In this document: piece after piece, positions 57,111-64,000 of the stretch
Layout: the number at the start of each line of letters is the position of its first letter
Position numbering within the stretch: position 1 is the first letter of the stretch
Assembly (NCBI RefSeq): GCF_001028665.1
Contig: NZ_CP011503.1
Coordinates: forward strand, 2,914,001 to 2,978,000
Reading direction: 5' to 3'
DNA from: Burkholderia pyrrocinia
Lineage (GTDB): Bacteria > Pseudomonadota > Gammaproteobacteria > Burkholderiales > Burkholderiaceae
Length of the DNA stretch: 64,000 nt
The notes under the pieces: model-generated
Database searches by the model: none
Told to the model about the DNA's origin: nothing
What the model saw: the letters and a program-made list of their open reading frames with translations, nothing else
Program-made: the position numbers and the translations under genes

Positions 57111-57827
57111 ATGGAGCAGGGCAAAGACCGGTCACTGGTCGCCAAAGTGATGGATGGGCTTGTCTCGGGTATCGTCGAAGACAAGTACGGCGGCATCTTG
57201 CCGCCGCAGGACGTGCTGTCGAAAGAGTTCGACGTGAGCCGCACTGTGATGCGGGAAGCGTTGTCGATGTTGCTTGCGCGCGACATGCTGGACGTGCGGC
57301 CGAAAGTCGGCACGCGCGTGCGGCCGATGCGCGACTGGCGCATGATCGACGAAGACGTCGTGAGCTGGCGGTTTCGGGCAAAACCCGATCCGCAGTTCAT
57401 GCGCGACGTCATCGAATTCCGGATGCTGATCGAACCGCGCGCGACTGCGCAGGCGGCCGTGCGCGCGACGGCAGCCGACATCGCGGGCATCCGCGAAGCA
57501 TTCGATGCGTTCAAGGTGCTGCAGCCGGGCGATTCCGGCTACGACACGGCGGACGAGTTGCTGCACACGCGGATCGTGCAGGCGAGCGGCAATCAGTTCT
57601 TCCAGCAGATGGCGGCGATCGTGCGCGGTGCGGTGCGCCTCGTGAATCCGCGCGTCGTGAAGAAGGAGGGCGCACACGAAATCGCCGTCAAAGCGCATGC
57701 GCGTGTCGTCGACGCGATCGAGCGGCGCGATCCGCGCGAAGCCGAAGCGGCCTCGCTCGCGCTGATCGATTTCAGCGCCGACGAGATATCGCGCGATTTC
57801 TCGGTCGACGTGCCCGTGCGCGCCTGA
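57111..57827 (+). CDS. GntR/FadR-family regulator (FCD domain)
   Basis: A 238-residue regulator. Winged helix at residues about 10-75 (LPPQDVLSKEFDVSRTVMREALSML in parts, RPKVGTRVRP), FCD ligand domain afterwards (EFRMLIEPRATAQAA, HTRIVQASGNQFFQQ, HARVVDAIERRDP with metal-binding His). Similar to regulators of sugar-acid genes such as DgoR. The next gene is a sugar-type oxidoreductase on the same strand, which fits. Confidence 0.9.
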   Translation: MEQGKDRSLVAKVMDGLVSGIVEDKYGGILPPQDVLSKEFDVSRTVMREALSMLLARDMLDVRPKVGTRVRPMRDWRMIDEDVVSWRFRAKPDPQFMRDVIEFRMLIEPRATAQAAVRATAADIAGIREAFDAFKVLQPGDSGYDTADELLHTRIVQASGNQFFQQMAAIVRGAVRLVNPRVVKKEGAHEIAVKAHARVVDAIERRDPREAEAASLALIDFSADEISRDFSVDVPVRA

Positions 57828-57928
57828 CGCTGTTCGTGTCGCTCATCCGTGTGCCGGCGAGCCGTTTATCATGACGGCCGGTCGGCAGCGTGCCGGCCAT
57901 CGTCATACGACCGACACGGAAGATCAGG

Positions 57929-58915
57929 ATGAACGACAACGACCATCGCCCGGTGCGCTTCGGCATCGTCGGTGCAGGCAGCATTGCGCGCCGCTTCGCG
58001 CAAAGCCTCGCACACGTGCCGGGCGCCACGCTCGCCGGCGCCTGGGCCCGCCGCGCCGACGCAGCGGCAGCCTTTTGCGAGACATGCGGCGGCACGCCTG
58101 CCGCGAGCCTCGAAGCGCTCCTCGCGAGCGATCTCGACGCGATCTACATCGCGACGCTCCATGACAGTCACGCGCAGTACACGCTGGCCGCGCTCGCCGC
58201 CGGCAAGGCCGTGCTGTGCGAAAAACCCGCGACGCTGAACGCGGCGCAACTCGATACCGTGCTGCGTGCGGCACGCGACGCCGGGCGGCTCTTCATGGAA
58301 GCGATGAAGCCGCCGTTCTTTCCGCTGTACCGTCAGTTGCGTGCGCGCCTGCATGACGATCCTATCGGCGAGATCCGGCTCGTGCGCGCGGGGTGCGCAT
58401 CGTCGTCGGTACCCGGCGACCATTCCGTCTATCGCCTCGATCGCGCGGGCGGCGCGCTGCTCGATATCGGGATCTACGAGGCGTTTCTCGCGGTCGACTG
58501 GCTCGGCGCGGCGCTCGACGTGCAGACGCTCGGCCGCGTCGGTACGACGGGTGTCGACATGTTCGCGAGCCTGAACAGCCTGCATGCAAACGGCGGGATC
58601 GCGCAGCTCTTTTGCGGGCTCGACGTGATGGGGCGCGGCGACGCGCTGATTGCCGCAGCCGGCGGGCACGTGACGATTCACGAAAAGTGGTGGAACCCCT
58701 CGCGCGCGACGATTCGCTATGCGGACGGGCGTACCGTCGAACTCGACGCGCCGGTCGACGGCGGCGGGCTGAACTACGAGACCGCGCATTTTTGCGACCT
58801 GCTGCGCGCGGGCGAAACCGAAAGCCCGATCATGACGCACGACCATTCGCGGCAGATGATCGCGATGACCGATGCCGCGCGTGCCGCGCTCGGCGTGCGC
58901 TATTCGGGCGAGTAG
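57929..58915 (+). CDS. Gfo/Idh/MocA-family oxidoreductase
   Basis: NAD(P)-dependent dehydrogenase of sugars or inositols, 328 residues from ATG at 57929, which follows AGATCAGG. Rossmann motif FGIVGAGSIARRFA, then CEKPATLNAAQLD with the EKP signature and the conserved Lys. The C-terminal domain (GGALLDIGIYEAFLAVDW) follows the family. Substrate unknown; lies 102 bp behind the GntR gene. Confidence 0.9.
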   Translation: MNDNDHRPVRFGIVGAGSIARRFAQSLAHVPGATLAGAWARRADAAAAFCETCGGTPAASLEALLASDLDAIYIATLHDSHAQYTLAALAAGKAVLCEKPATLNAAQLDTVLRAARDAGRLFMEAMKPPFFPLYRQLRARLHDDPIGEIRLVRAGCASSSVPGDHSVYRLDRAGGALLDIGIYEAFLAVDWLGAALDVQTLGRVGTTGVDMFASLNSLHANGGIAQLFCGLDVMGRGDALIAAAGGHVTIHEKWWNPSRATIRYADGRTVELDAPVDGGGLNYETAHFCDLLRAGETESPIMTHDHSRQMIAMTDAARAALGVRYSGE

Positions 58916-58929
58916 GCGGAAAGGACGGT

Positions 58930-58954
58930 GCCGGGCCCGCGTGCGCGGCCCGGC
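58930..58954. terminator. GC-rich hairpin between convergent genes
   Basis: GCCGGGCC / GGCCCGGC with inner CGCG pairing; no T run. Separates the oxidoreductase and the amino-acid permease genes. Confidence 0.45.
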
Positions 58955-58967
58955 GGAAGGCGTGCGC

Positions 58968-59660
58968 TCAGTGTCGCGACGGCAGCGACAGGCGCTTTTC
59001 GTACCAGCGCTGCGCCCATTCGAGGATCTGGCACAGGATCCAGTACACGGCCGCGGCGGCGAGATAGAGCGGCAGCGGCTGGTAGGTCGCCGCGATCACT
59101 TCCTGCGCGCTGCGCAGCAGTTCGGTCACGGTGATCACGGACACGAGCGACGTGTCCTTGATCAGGCTGATCAGGCTGTTCGACAGGCTCGGCACCGCGA
59201 TGCGCAGTGCCTGCGGGCCGATCACGTAGCGCAGCGTTTGCCCCCACGACAGCCCCAGGCTGTATGACGCGAGCCATTGGCCGCGGTGAATGCCGTTGAT
59301 CGCGCCGCGCATGCTTTCGGACATGTAAGCCGCGACGTTCGCGGACAGCGCGATGACGCCGGCCGGCGTCGGGTCGAGCGAGATGCCGAGGCTCGGCAGC
59401 CCGTAGTAGATGACGAAGATCTGCACCAGCAGCGGCGTGCCGCGCATCAGGCTCACGTACGCGCGCGCGAGCCCCGCGAGCGCGTTGACCCAGATGCGTT
59501 CGAAGCCGTCGAGCGGCTCGCTTTGCCGGATGCCCATCATCGCGAGCACGACGGCGCCGAGCAGGCCGAACACCATCGACAGCACGGCGAACTTGACGGT
59601 CAATACGGCGCCCTGGGCGAGCACCGGCAACGATTGGACGAGCAGGGACGTTGTCGACAT
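58968..59660 (-). CDS. Polar amino acid ABC transporter permease
   Basis: HisM/TcyB-type permease, 230 residues. The N-terminal leader GAVLTVKFAVLSMVFGLLGAVV, YVSLMRGTPLLVQIFVIYYGLP and the EAA loop (SYSLGLSWGQTLRYVIGPQALR in parts) are family signatures. It lies 122 bp behind the binding-protein gene, with a terminator-like hairpin between. No ATPase gene follows. Confidence 0.93.
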   Translation of the reverse strand: MSTTSLLVQSLPVLAQGAVLTVKFAVLSMVFGLLGAVVLAMMGIRQSEPLDGFERIWVNALAGLARAYVSLMRGTPLLVQIFVIYYGLPSLGISLDPTPAGVIALSANVAAYMSESMRGAINGIHRGQWLASYSLGLSWGQTLRYVIGPQALRIAVPSLSNSLISLIKDTSLVSVITVTELLRSAQEVIAATYQPLPLYLAAAAVYWILCQILEWAQRWYEKRLSLPSRH

Positions 59661-59719
59661 GGAATACGAATCGAATGCGAGCGCGAAAGCGCAATCATAA
59701 ACCGGACGAATAAAACAAA

Positions 59720-59745
59720 GGGCGGCATCGTTGCGGATGCCGCCC
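59720..59745 (-). terminator. Attenuator between binding protein and permease
   Basis: Perfect ten-base stem GGGCGGCATC / GATGCCGCCC with a six-base loop, followed on the minus strand by TTTGTTTTATT. It probably makes the binding protein more abundant than the permease. Confidence 0.82.
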
Positions 59746-59782
59746 TGTCCGGCCCGCCGTCAGGCGGGAAATGCAGGCGTGC

Positions 59783-60574
59783 TTACTTGATCGGTTTCGT
59801 CACGTCGATGCCGAACCACTTGTCCGAGATCTTCGTGAACGTGCCGTCGGACGCGAGTTGCGCCATCGCGTCGTCGATGGCCTTCTGGAACTTCGGGTTG
59901 CCCTTCTTGAACGGGATGCCCGACGGGTTCGCCGAGCCGACGTTCGCGCCCGGGCGCAGCGGCAGCTGCGAATTCTTCGTCAGGTACGCGAGCATCAGGC
60001 GATCGTTGAGCGCTGCGTCGAGACGGCCGGCCGCGAGATCGCGCAGGTACTCGGGCGCACCCGGGTACGTCTTCACGTCGATGCCGGGCACCGACTTCGC
60101 CATGTCCATGTAGTTCGTGCCGAGCGCGACGCCGAGCTTCTTGCCCTTCAGGTCTTCCAGCGACTTGAACTCACGCGAATCGTCCTTGCGCTGGATCAGC
60201 TGCGCGGACGAGTACGTGTATGCCGGCGAGAAGTCGAGCGTCTCCTTGCGCTTGTCGGTGATGCCGACCTGGTTGGCGATCACGTCGAACTTGCCGGCCT
60301 GCAGGCCCGCGATGATGCCGCTCCATTCGGTCGTCACGAACTCGGCTTTCACGCCGAGCTTCGCGGCGACGGCCTTTGCGATGTCGACGTCGAAGCCGAC
60401 GAGCTCGCCTTGCGGGTTCTTCGCGTTGAACGGCGGGAACGTACCTTCGAGGCCGACCCGCAGCGTGCCGCGTTGTTTCACCTGGTCGAGGAGGTCGGCC
60501 GCATGCGCGGTGGCGGCGAACGACGTGCCGATCAGGCCGGCAACCAGCAGCTTCTTCAGCAGCGCAAATTTCAT
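59783..60574 (-). CDS. Polar amino acid (cystine-like) ABC substrate-binding protein
   Basis: A 263-residue periplasmic protein with signal peptide (FAATAHAADL). KQRGTLRVGLEGTFPPFNA, GFDVDIAKAVAAKLGVK and WSGIIAGLQAGKFDVIANQV are family-3 binding protein signatures, closest in wording to cystine binders (FliY/TcyA). Ligand assignment is a guess. Confidence 0.9.
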   Translation of the reverse strand: MKFALLKKLLVAGLIGTSFAATAHAADLLDQVKQRGTLRVGLEGTFPPFNAKNPQGELVGFDVDIAKAVAAKLGVKAEFVTTEWSGIIAGLQAGKFDVIANQVGITDKRKETLDFSPAYTYSSAQLIQRKDDSREFKSLEDLKGKKLGVALGTNYMDMAKSVPGIDVKTYPGAPEYLRDLAAGRLDAALNDRLMLAYLTKNSQLPLRPGANVGSANPSGIPFKKGNPKFQKAIDDAMAQLASDGTFTKISDKWFGIDVTKPIK

Positions 60575-60674
60575 CGTGTGTTTCCTTGCCCTGTCCGGGT
60601 CAATGATTCTGATAGTGGAGCCGATGATAGCAAAAATGCAATCGATAGCTAAATATCGTTTGTTTATGCCTATA

Positions 60675-61712
60675 TTACGTGGTGCGCTCGCGGGCGATCG
60701 CCTTCACGCATTCCGAGACGAGCGCGGGGCCGCGGTAGATGAAGCCCGTATAAAGCTGGACCAGTGACGCACCGGCCGCGAGCTTCGCCCGGGCGTCCTC
60801 GCCCGAGAAAATGCCGCCGACGCCGATGATCGGCACTTCGCTGCCGACTTCGGCGTGCAGCTTGCGGATCACCTCGTTCGACGCGTCGAACACCGGGCGG
60901 CCCGACAGGCCGCCGGCTTCGTCCGCATGCGGCAGGCCCTGGACGGCCGCGCGCGACAGCGTGGTGTTGGTGGCAATCACCGCTTCGATCTTGTGGCGCA
61001 GCAGCGTGTCGCCGATTTCCTTGACCTGTTCGTCGTCGAGGTCGGGTGCGATCTTCAGCGCGAGCGGCACGAGCTTGCCGTGCAGGTCGGCGAGACGCTG
61101 CTGCTTGTCCTTCAGCGCGGCGAGCAGTGCGTCGAGCTCGCCCGCGCCCTGCAGCTGGCGCAGGTTCTTCGTGTTCGGCGACGAGATGTTGATCGTCACG
61201 TAGCTCGCGAACGGGTACACGCGTTCGAGGCAGTACAGGTAGTCCTCGGCGGCGCGTTCGATCGGCGTATCGGCGTTCTTGCCGATGTTCAGGCCGAGGA
61301 TGCCGCGATAGCGGGCGGCCTGGACGTTCTTCACGAACTGGTCGACGCCGTGGTTGTTGAAGCCCATCCGGTTGATCAGCGCTTCGGCCTGCGGCAGGCG
61401 GAACATCCGCGGGCGCGGGTTGCCGGGCTGCGCGCGCGGCGTGACGGTGCCGACCTCGATGAAGCCGAAGCCGAGCGCCGCAAGGCCGTCGATGGCCGCG
61501 CCATCCTTGTCGAGGCCGGCCGCGAGGCCGACCGGGTTGCGGAACGTGAGCCCCATCACGGTGCGCGGCGCGTCGGGCACGCGGGCCGACAGCGCGCAGG
61601 CGAGGCCGGTGCGGCCGGCCGCGCCGAGCGCGCGCAGCGTGAGGTGGTGAGCGTCTTCCGCATCCATCTTGAACAGGGATGCGCGGGCCAGCGGATAGAG
61701 GGAACTGAACAC
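60675..61712 (-). CDS. pyrD: Dihydroorotate dehydrogenase (quinone), class 2
   Basis: Membrane-associated enzyme of pyrimidine synthesis, 345 residues. The chosen start is GTG at 61710-61712 ([20 protein letters not shown]), giving the family N-terminus. A TTG 11 codons earlier is the alternative. FMN/orotate motifs: [38 protein letters not shown] with the catalytic Ser, [12 protein letters not shown]. Last gene in the minus-strand series nudix-aat-bpt-pyrD, 98 bp behind bpt. Confidence 0.95.
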   Translation of the reverse strand: MFSSLYPLARASLFKMDAEDAHHLTLRALGAAGRTGLACALSARVPDAPRTVMGLTFRNPVGLAAGLDKDGAAIDGLAALGFGFIEVGTVTPRAQPGNPRPRMFRLPQAEALINRMGFNNHGVDQFVKNVQAARYRGILGLNIGKNADTPIERAAEDYLYCLERVYPFASYVTINISSPNTKNLRQLQGAGELDALLAALKDKQQRLADLHGKLVPLALKIAPDLDDEQVKEIGDTLLRHKIEAVIATNTTLSRAAVQGLPHADEAGGLSGRPVFDASNEVIRKLHAEVGSEVPIIGVGGIFSGEDARAKLAAGASLVQLYTGFIYRGPALVSECVKAIARERTT

Positions 61713-61810
61713 GGGAATTGGGCGGACGGCCGGTATGAATGACAACCCGCTATTTTACCGGGAGTTGCGCGGCAGGGGCGCGCTTCGCTTCGTCGCCCCC
61801 GCGGCGCGCG

Positions 61811-62644
61811 TCAGCCCGAGCCGGAATGCCCGCCCGGCAACGGTGCGCGCGGGGCCAGCGCCGCGTCGACGGGCGGCAGGTCGACCCGATCCGGATCGAG
61901 TATCTTCCAGCGGCCGTCGATCAGCCCCTCGAGCGGATGGAAGTTCGCCTTGTACGCCATCTTCGGGCTCTCGCGGATCCAGTAGCCGAGGTACACGTAC
62001 GGCAGCCCGAGGCTCTTCGCCTGCTCGATCTGCCACAGGATGTTGTAGGTGCCGTAGCTCGTGTGCCGGTCGTCGGGCTCGAAGAACGTGTAGACCGACG
62101 ACAGCCCGTCGCCGAGGATGTCGATCATGCTGACCATGCGCAGCTTGCCGGGCTCGCCGCCCGGCGCGTCGAGATCGCGGAATTCGACGAGGCGCGAGTT
62201 GATCCGGCTCTGCAGCAGGAACTGTTCGTACTGGTCGCGGCTGTCGCGATCCATCCCGCCGCCCGCGTGGCGCGCGGACTGGTAGCGCATGTAGAGCGCG
62301 TAGTGTTCTTCGTCGTAGTGCAGCGGCGAGACCGTCGCGACGAGCGCGCGGTGCCGCTTCCACATCCTGCGCTGCGTGCGCGACGGCACGAACGCGTCGA
62401 TCGGCACGCGCACCGGCACGCAGGCGCGGCAGCCGTCGCAGTACGGGCGATACGTGAAGACGCCCGAGCGGCGGAAGCCGGCCTTCACGAGTTCGGTGTA
62501 GATGTCGGAGTTGATCAGGTGGCTCGGCGTCGCGACTTGCGAGCGCGCGATACGGCCGTCCAGATAGCTGCACGGATAGGGCGCCGTTGCATAGAATTGC
62601 AGCGCCGAAAGCGGTGAAAGCGGCAGCTCAGTCGGGTGAGTCAT
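61811..62644 (-). CDS. bpt: Aspartate/glutamate leucyltransferase (Bpt)
   Basis: Transfers leucine from Leu-tRNA to N-terminal Asp or Glu, marking proteins for ClpAP (bacterial N-end rule). It has 277 residues. The Cys-rich start [15 protein letters not shown] and the C-terminal [20 protein letters not shown] are diagnostic of the ATE/Bpt family. It lies 33 bp behind aat; the two enzymes act in the same pathway. Confidence 0.95.
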   Translation of the reverse strand: MTHPTELPLSPLSALQFYATAPYPCSYLDGRIARSQVATPSHLINSDIYTELVKAGFRRSGVFTYRPYCDGCRACVPVRVPIDAFVPSRTQRRMWKRHRALVATVSPLHYDEEHYALYMRYQSARHAGGGMDRDSRDQYEQFLLQSRINSRLVEFRDLDAPGGEPGKLRMVSMIDILGDGLSSVYTFFEPDDRHTSYGTYNILWQIEQAKSLGLPYVYLGYWIRESPKMAYKANFHPLEGLIDGRWKILDPDRVDLPPVDAALAPRAPLPGGHSGSG

Positions 62645-62677
62645 GGGCAGCTCTCGATGCAGGGAAGGAGTGCCGCG

Positions 62678-63442
62678 CTAGCGCTCGATCCCGGAGGGCG
62701 CCGCCGTTTCGGCGGGGCCCGTCAGCGCGGCGAGCACGCGCTTGTCGAACTGCCACGGAATCGGCGGTTCGGCTACCGCGCTGCGCACGTGAGCGACAAA
62801 GGCCTTGCGTGCGATCTCGCGGCCGCCGAGCGACGCTAGATGCGACGTATTCTGCTGGCAGTCTATCATCTCCAGCCCCTGGCCGCGAAGGTGGGCGACG
62901 AGCGTGGCCAGCGCGATTTTCGATGCGTCGGTGGCATCCGCATACATCGACTCGCCGAAAAACATCCGCCCGAACGACACGCCGTACAGGCCGCCGACAC
63001 GGCGCCCGTCGTGCCACGTCTCGATGCTGTGCGCGTTGCCGGAGCGGTAGAGCGTGGTGTAGGCGTCGATGATCTCGGCCGTGATCCACGTGCCGCGCTG
63101 CCCGCGGCGCGGCGCCTGCGCGCAGGCGCGCATCACGCCCGGGAAGTCGTGATCGACGCGCACTTCCCATGCAGGGTCGCGCTGCACGCGCTTAAGCGTC
63201 TTGCGCAGCGACGGCGACACCTTGAATTCGGTCGGCACGAGGATCATGCGCGGGTCGGGGCTCCACCACAGCACCGGCTGGCCGTCCGAGTACCACGGGA
63301 AGATGCCGCGCAGGTACGCGTCGATGAGGCGCGACGGCAGCAGGTCGGCGCTCGCGGCGAGCAGTCCGGGCGCGCCGGTCGCGGGACCGAGCGCGCGTTC
63401 GATGGGTGGAAACGGATCGTCCGGGCCGAGCCAGGGGACCAT
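62678..63442 (-). CDS. aat: Leucyl/phenylalanyl-tRNA-protein transferase
   Basis: Adds Leu or Phe to N-terminal Lys/Arg of proteins (N-end rule). It has 254 residues from ATG at 63440-63442 ([13 protein letters not shown]). [38 protein letters not shown] and [15 protein letters not shown] are conserved blocks. It starts 11 bp behind the NUDIX gene, so they share a transcript. Confidence 0.96.
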   Translation of the reverse strand: MVPWLGPDDPFPPIERALGPATGAPGLLAASADLLPSRLIDAYLRGIFPWYSDGQPVLWWSPDPRMILVPTEFKVSPSLRKTLKRVQRDPAWEVRVDHDFPGVMRACAQAPRRGQRGTWITAEIIDAYTTLYRSGNAHSIETWHDGRRVGGLYGVSFGRMFFGESMYADATDASKIALATLVAHLRGQGLEMIDCQQNTSHLASLGGREIARKAFVAHVRSAVAEPPIPWQFDKRVLAALTGPAETAAPSGIER

Positions 63443-63453
63443 GGGGGGCGGGC

Positions 63454-63999
63454 TCAGCCGTTGCGCAGCGAGCGGAAGATATCGCCGGTGTGCACGCCGT
63501 AGTCGCCCGCGGCGCGATCGGCGAAGAAGAATCGCAGGGTCTGGCTGACGGTCGGGAACGCAATTTCGTCCCACGGGATGTCGGCCTCGTCGAACAGCTT
63601 CACTTCGAGGCTTTCCTCGCCAGCTTCGAAACCCGGATCGGTGAGCCGCGCGAGGTAGAACAGGTGAACCTGGTGCACGTGCGGCACGTTGAGCAGCGTG
63701 AACAGGTTCTGCACCTCGACGCGCGCGCCGGCTTCCTCGAGCGTTTCGCGCGCGGCGGCTTCGGCCGTCGTCTCGCCCATTTCCATGAAGCCCGCGGGCA
63801 GCGTCCAGAACCCGTAGCGCGGTTCGATCGCGCGGCGGCACAGCAGGATCTGATCGCCCCAGACCGGGACCGTGCCGACGACGTTGCGCGGATTCTGGTA
63901 ATGGATCGTGCCGCAGTGATCGCAGACGAATCGCTCGCGGTTGTCGCCGGGAGGAATGCGCGCGATGACTTCGTGACCGCAGACGGAGCAGAATTTCAT
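63454..63999 (-). CDS. NUDIX hydrolase with N-terminal zinc ribbon
   Basis: A 181-residue hydrolase; complete, with its ATG at the last bases of the window. The zinc ribbon is CSVCGHE plus CDHCG, as in NudC-like NADH pyrophosphatases. The NUDIX box is G-x5-E-x7-RETLEEAG in the segment beginning GFMEMGETT. Substrate is a nucleoside diphosphate derivative, not assignable. First visible gene of the nudix-aat-bpt-pyrD series. Confidence 0.93.
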   Translation of the reverse strand: MKFCSVCGHEVIARIPPGDNRERFVCDHCGTIHYQNPRNVVGTVPVWGDQILLCRRAIEPRYGFWTLPAGFMEMGETTAEAAARETLEEAGARVEVQNLFTLLNVPHVHQVHLFYLARLTDPGFEAGEESLEVKLFDEADIPWDEIAFPTVSQTLRFFFADRAAGDYGVHTGDIFRSLRNG

Positions 64000-64000
64000 G

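Overview
The window looks like a piece of the main chromosome of a Burkholderia species, probably of the B. cepacia complex. The support is high GC with G/C-ending codons, the order odhA(sucA)-sucB-lpd-zapE, a second long Hfq (Hfq2), a Tad/Flp pilus locus, and PyrD, Aat and Bpt proteins of clearly Burkholderia type. This is from sequence impression; no database was searched.

Layout. 1-1.7 kb: end of a drug-efflux outer-membrane gene (NodT family) and its MarR regulator. 2-11.2 kb: housekeeping block with typA, the 2-oxoglutarate dehydrogenase genes (sucA, sucB, lpd) and zapE. 11.3-12.3 kb: a stand-alone IS402-like transposase head domain and a DUF2147 secreted protein. 12.4-32 kb: a surface/adhesion region. 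A TpsB-type outer-membrane exporter and two repeat-rich lipoproteins read leftward from an exact sigma-54 promoter. A complete Tad pilus operon reads rightward and is followed by a sigma-54 enhancer-binding protein with a pseudo-receiver domain. 32-42 kb: hfq2, small exported proteins, fadD with a PsrA-like TetR regulator, an MFS carrier, a GNAT enzyme, and a ParB-like protein paired with a SulP anion transporter. 41.7-47.7 kb: a ribose/fructose-type sugar ABC operon with PfkB kinase and ROK repressor. 47.7-51.5 kb: three tRNA-Leu(CAG) genes on the minus strand, each with its own promoter and terminator, with small cargo genes between them and two copies of a 103-nt structured tRNA-like element. 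51.6-64 kb: rnr-rlmB, an AmiD-like amidase, rpiA, a GntR regulator, an oxidoreductase, an amino-acid ABC pair, and the minus-strand series nudix-aat-bpt-pyrD.

How the genes may work together. The central region reads as one surface programme. The activator at 29.8-31.2 kb ends the Tad operon, and the only textbook -24/-12 promoter I found (17493-17508) drives the divergent lipoprotein/TpsB operon. A cluster of four CGTWACG heptamers lies 130-175 bp upstream of that promoter, where an enhancer would sit. The link between this activator and this promoter is inference.

The two most unusual things in the window are this sigma-54-driven repeat-lipoprotein/TpsB operon and the duplicated tRNA-like element next to the tRNA-Leu genes.
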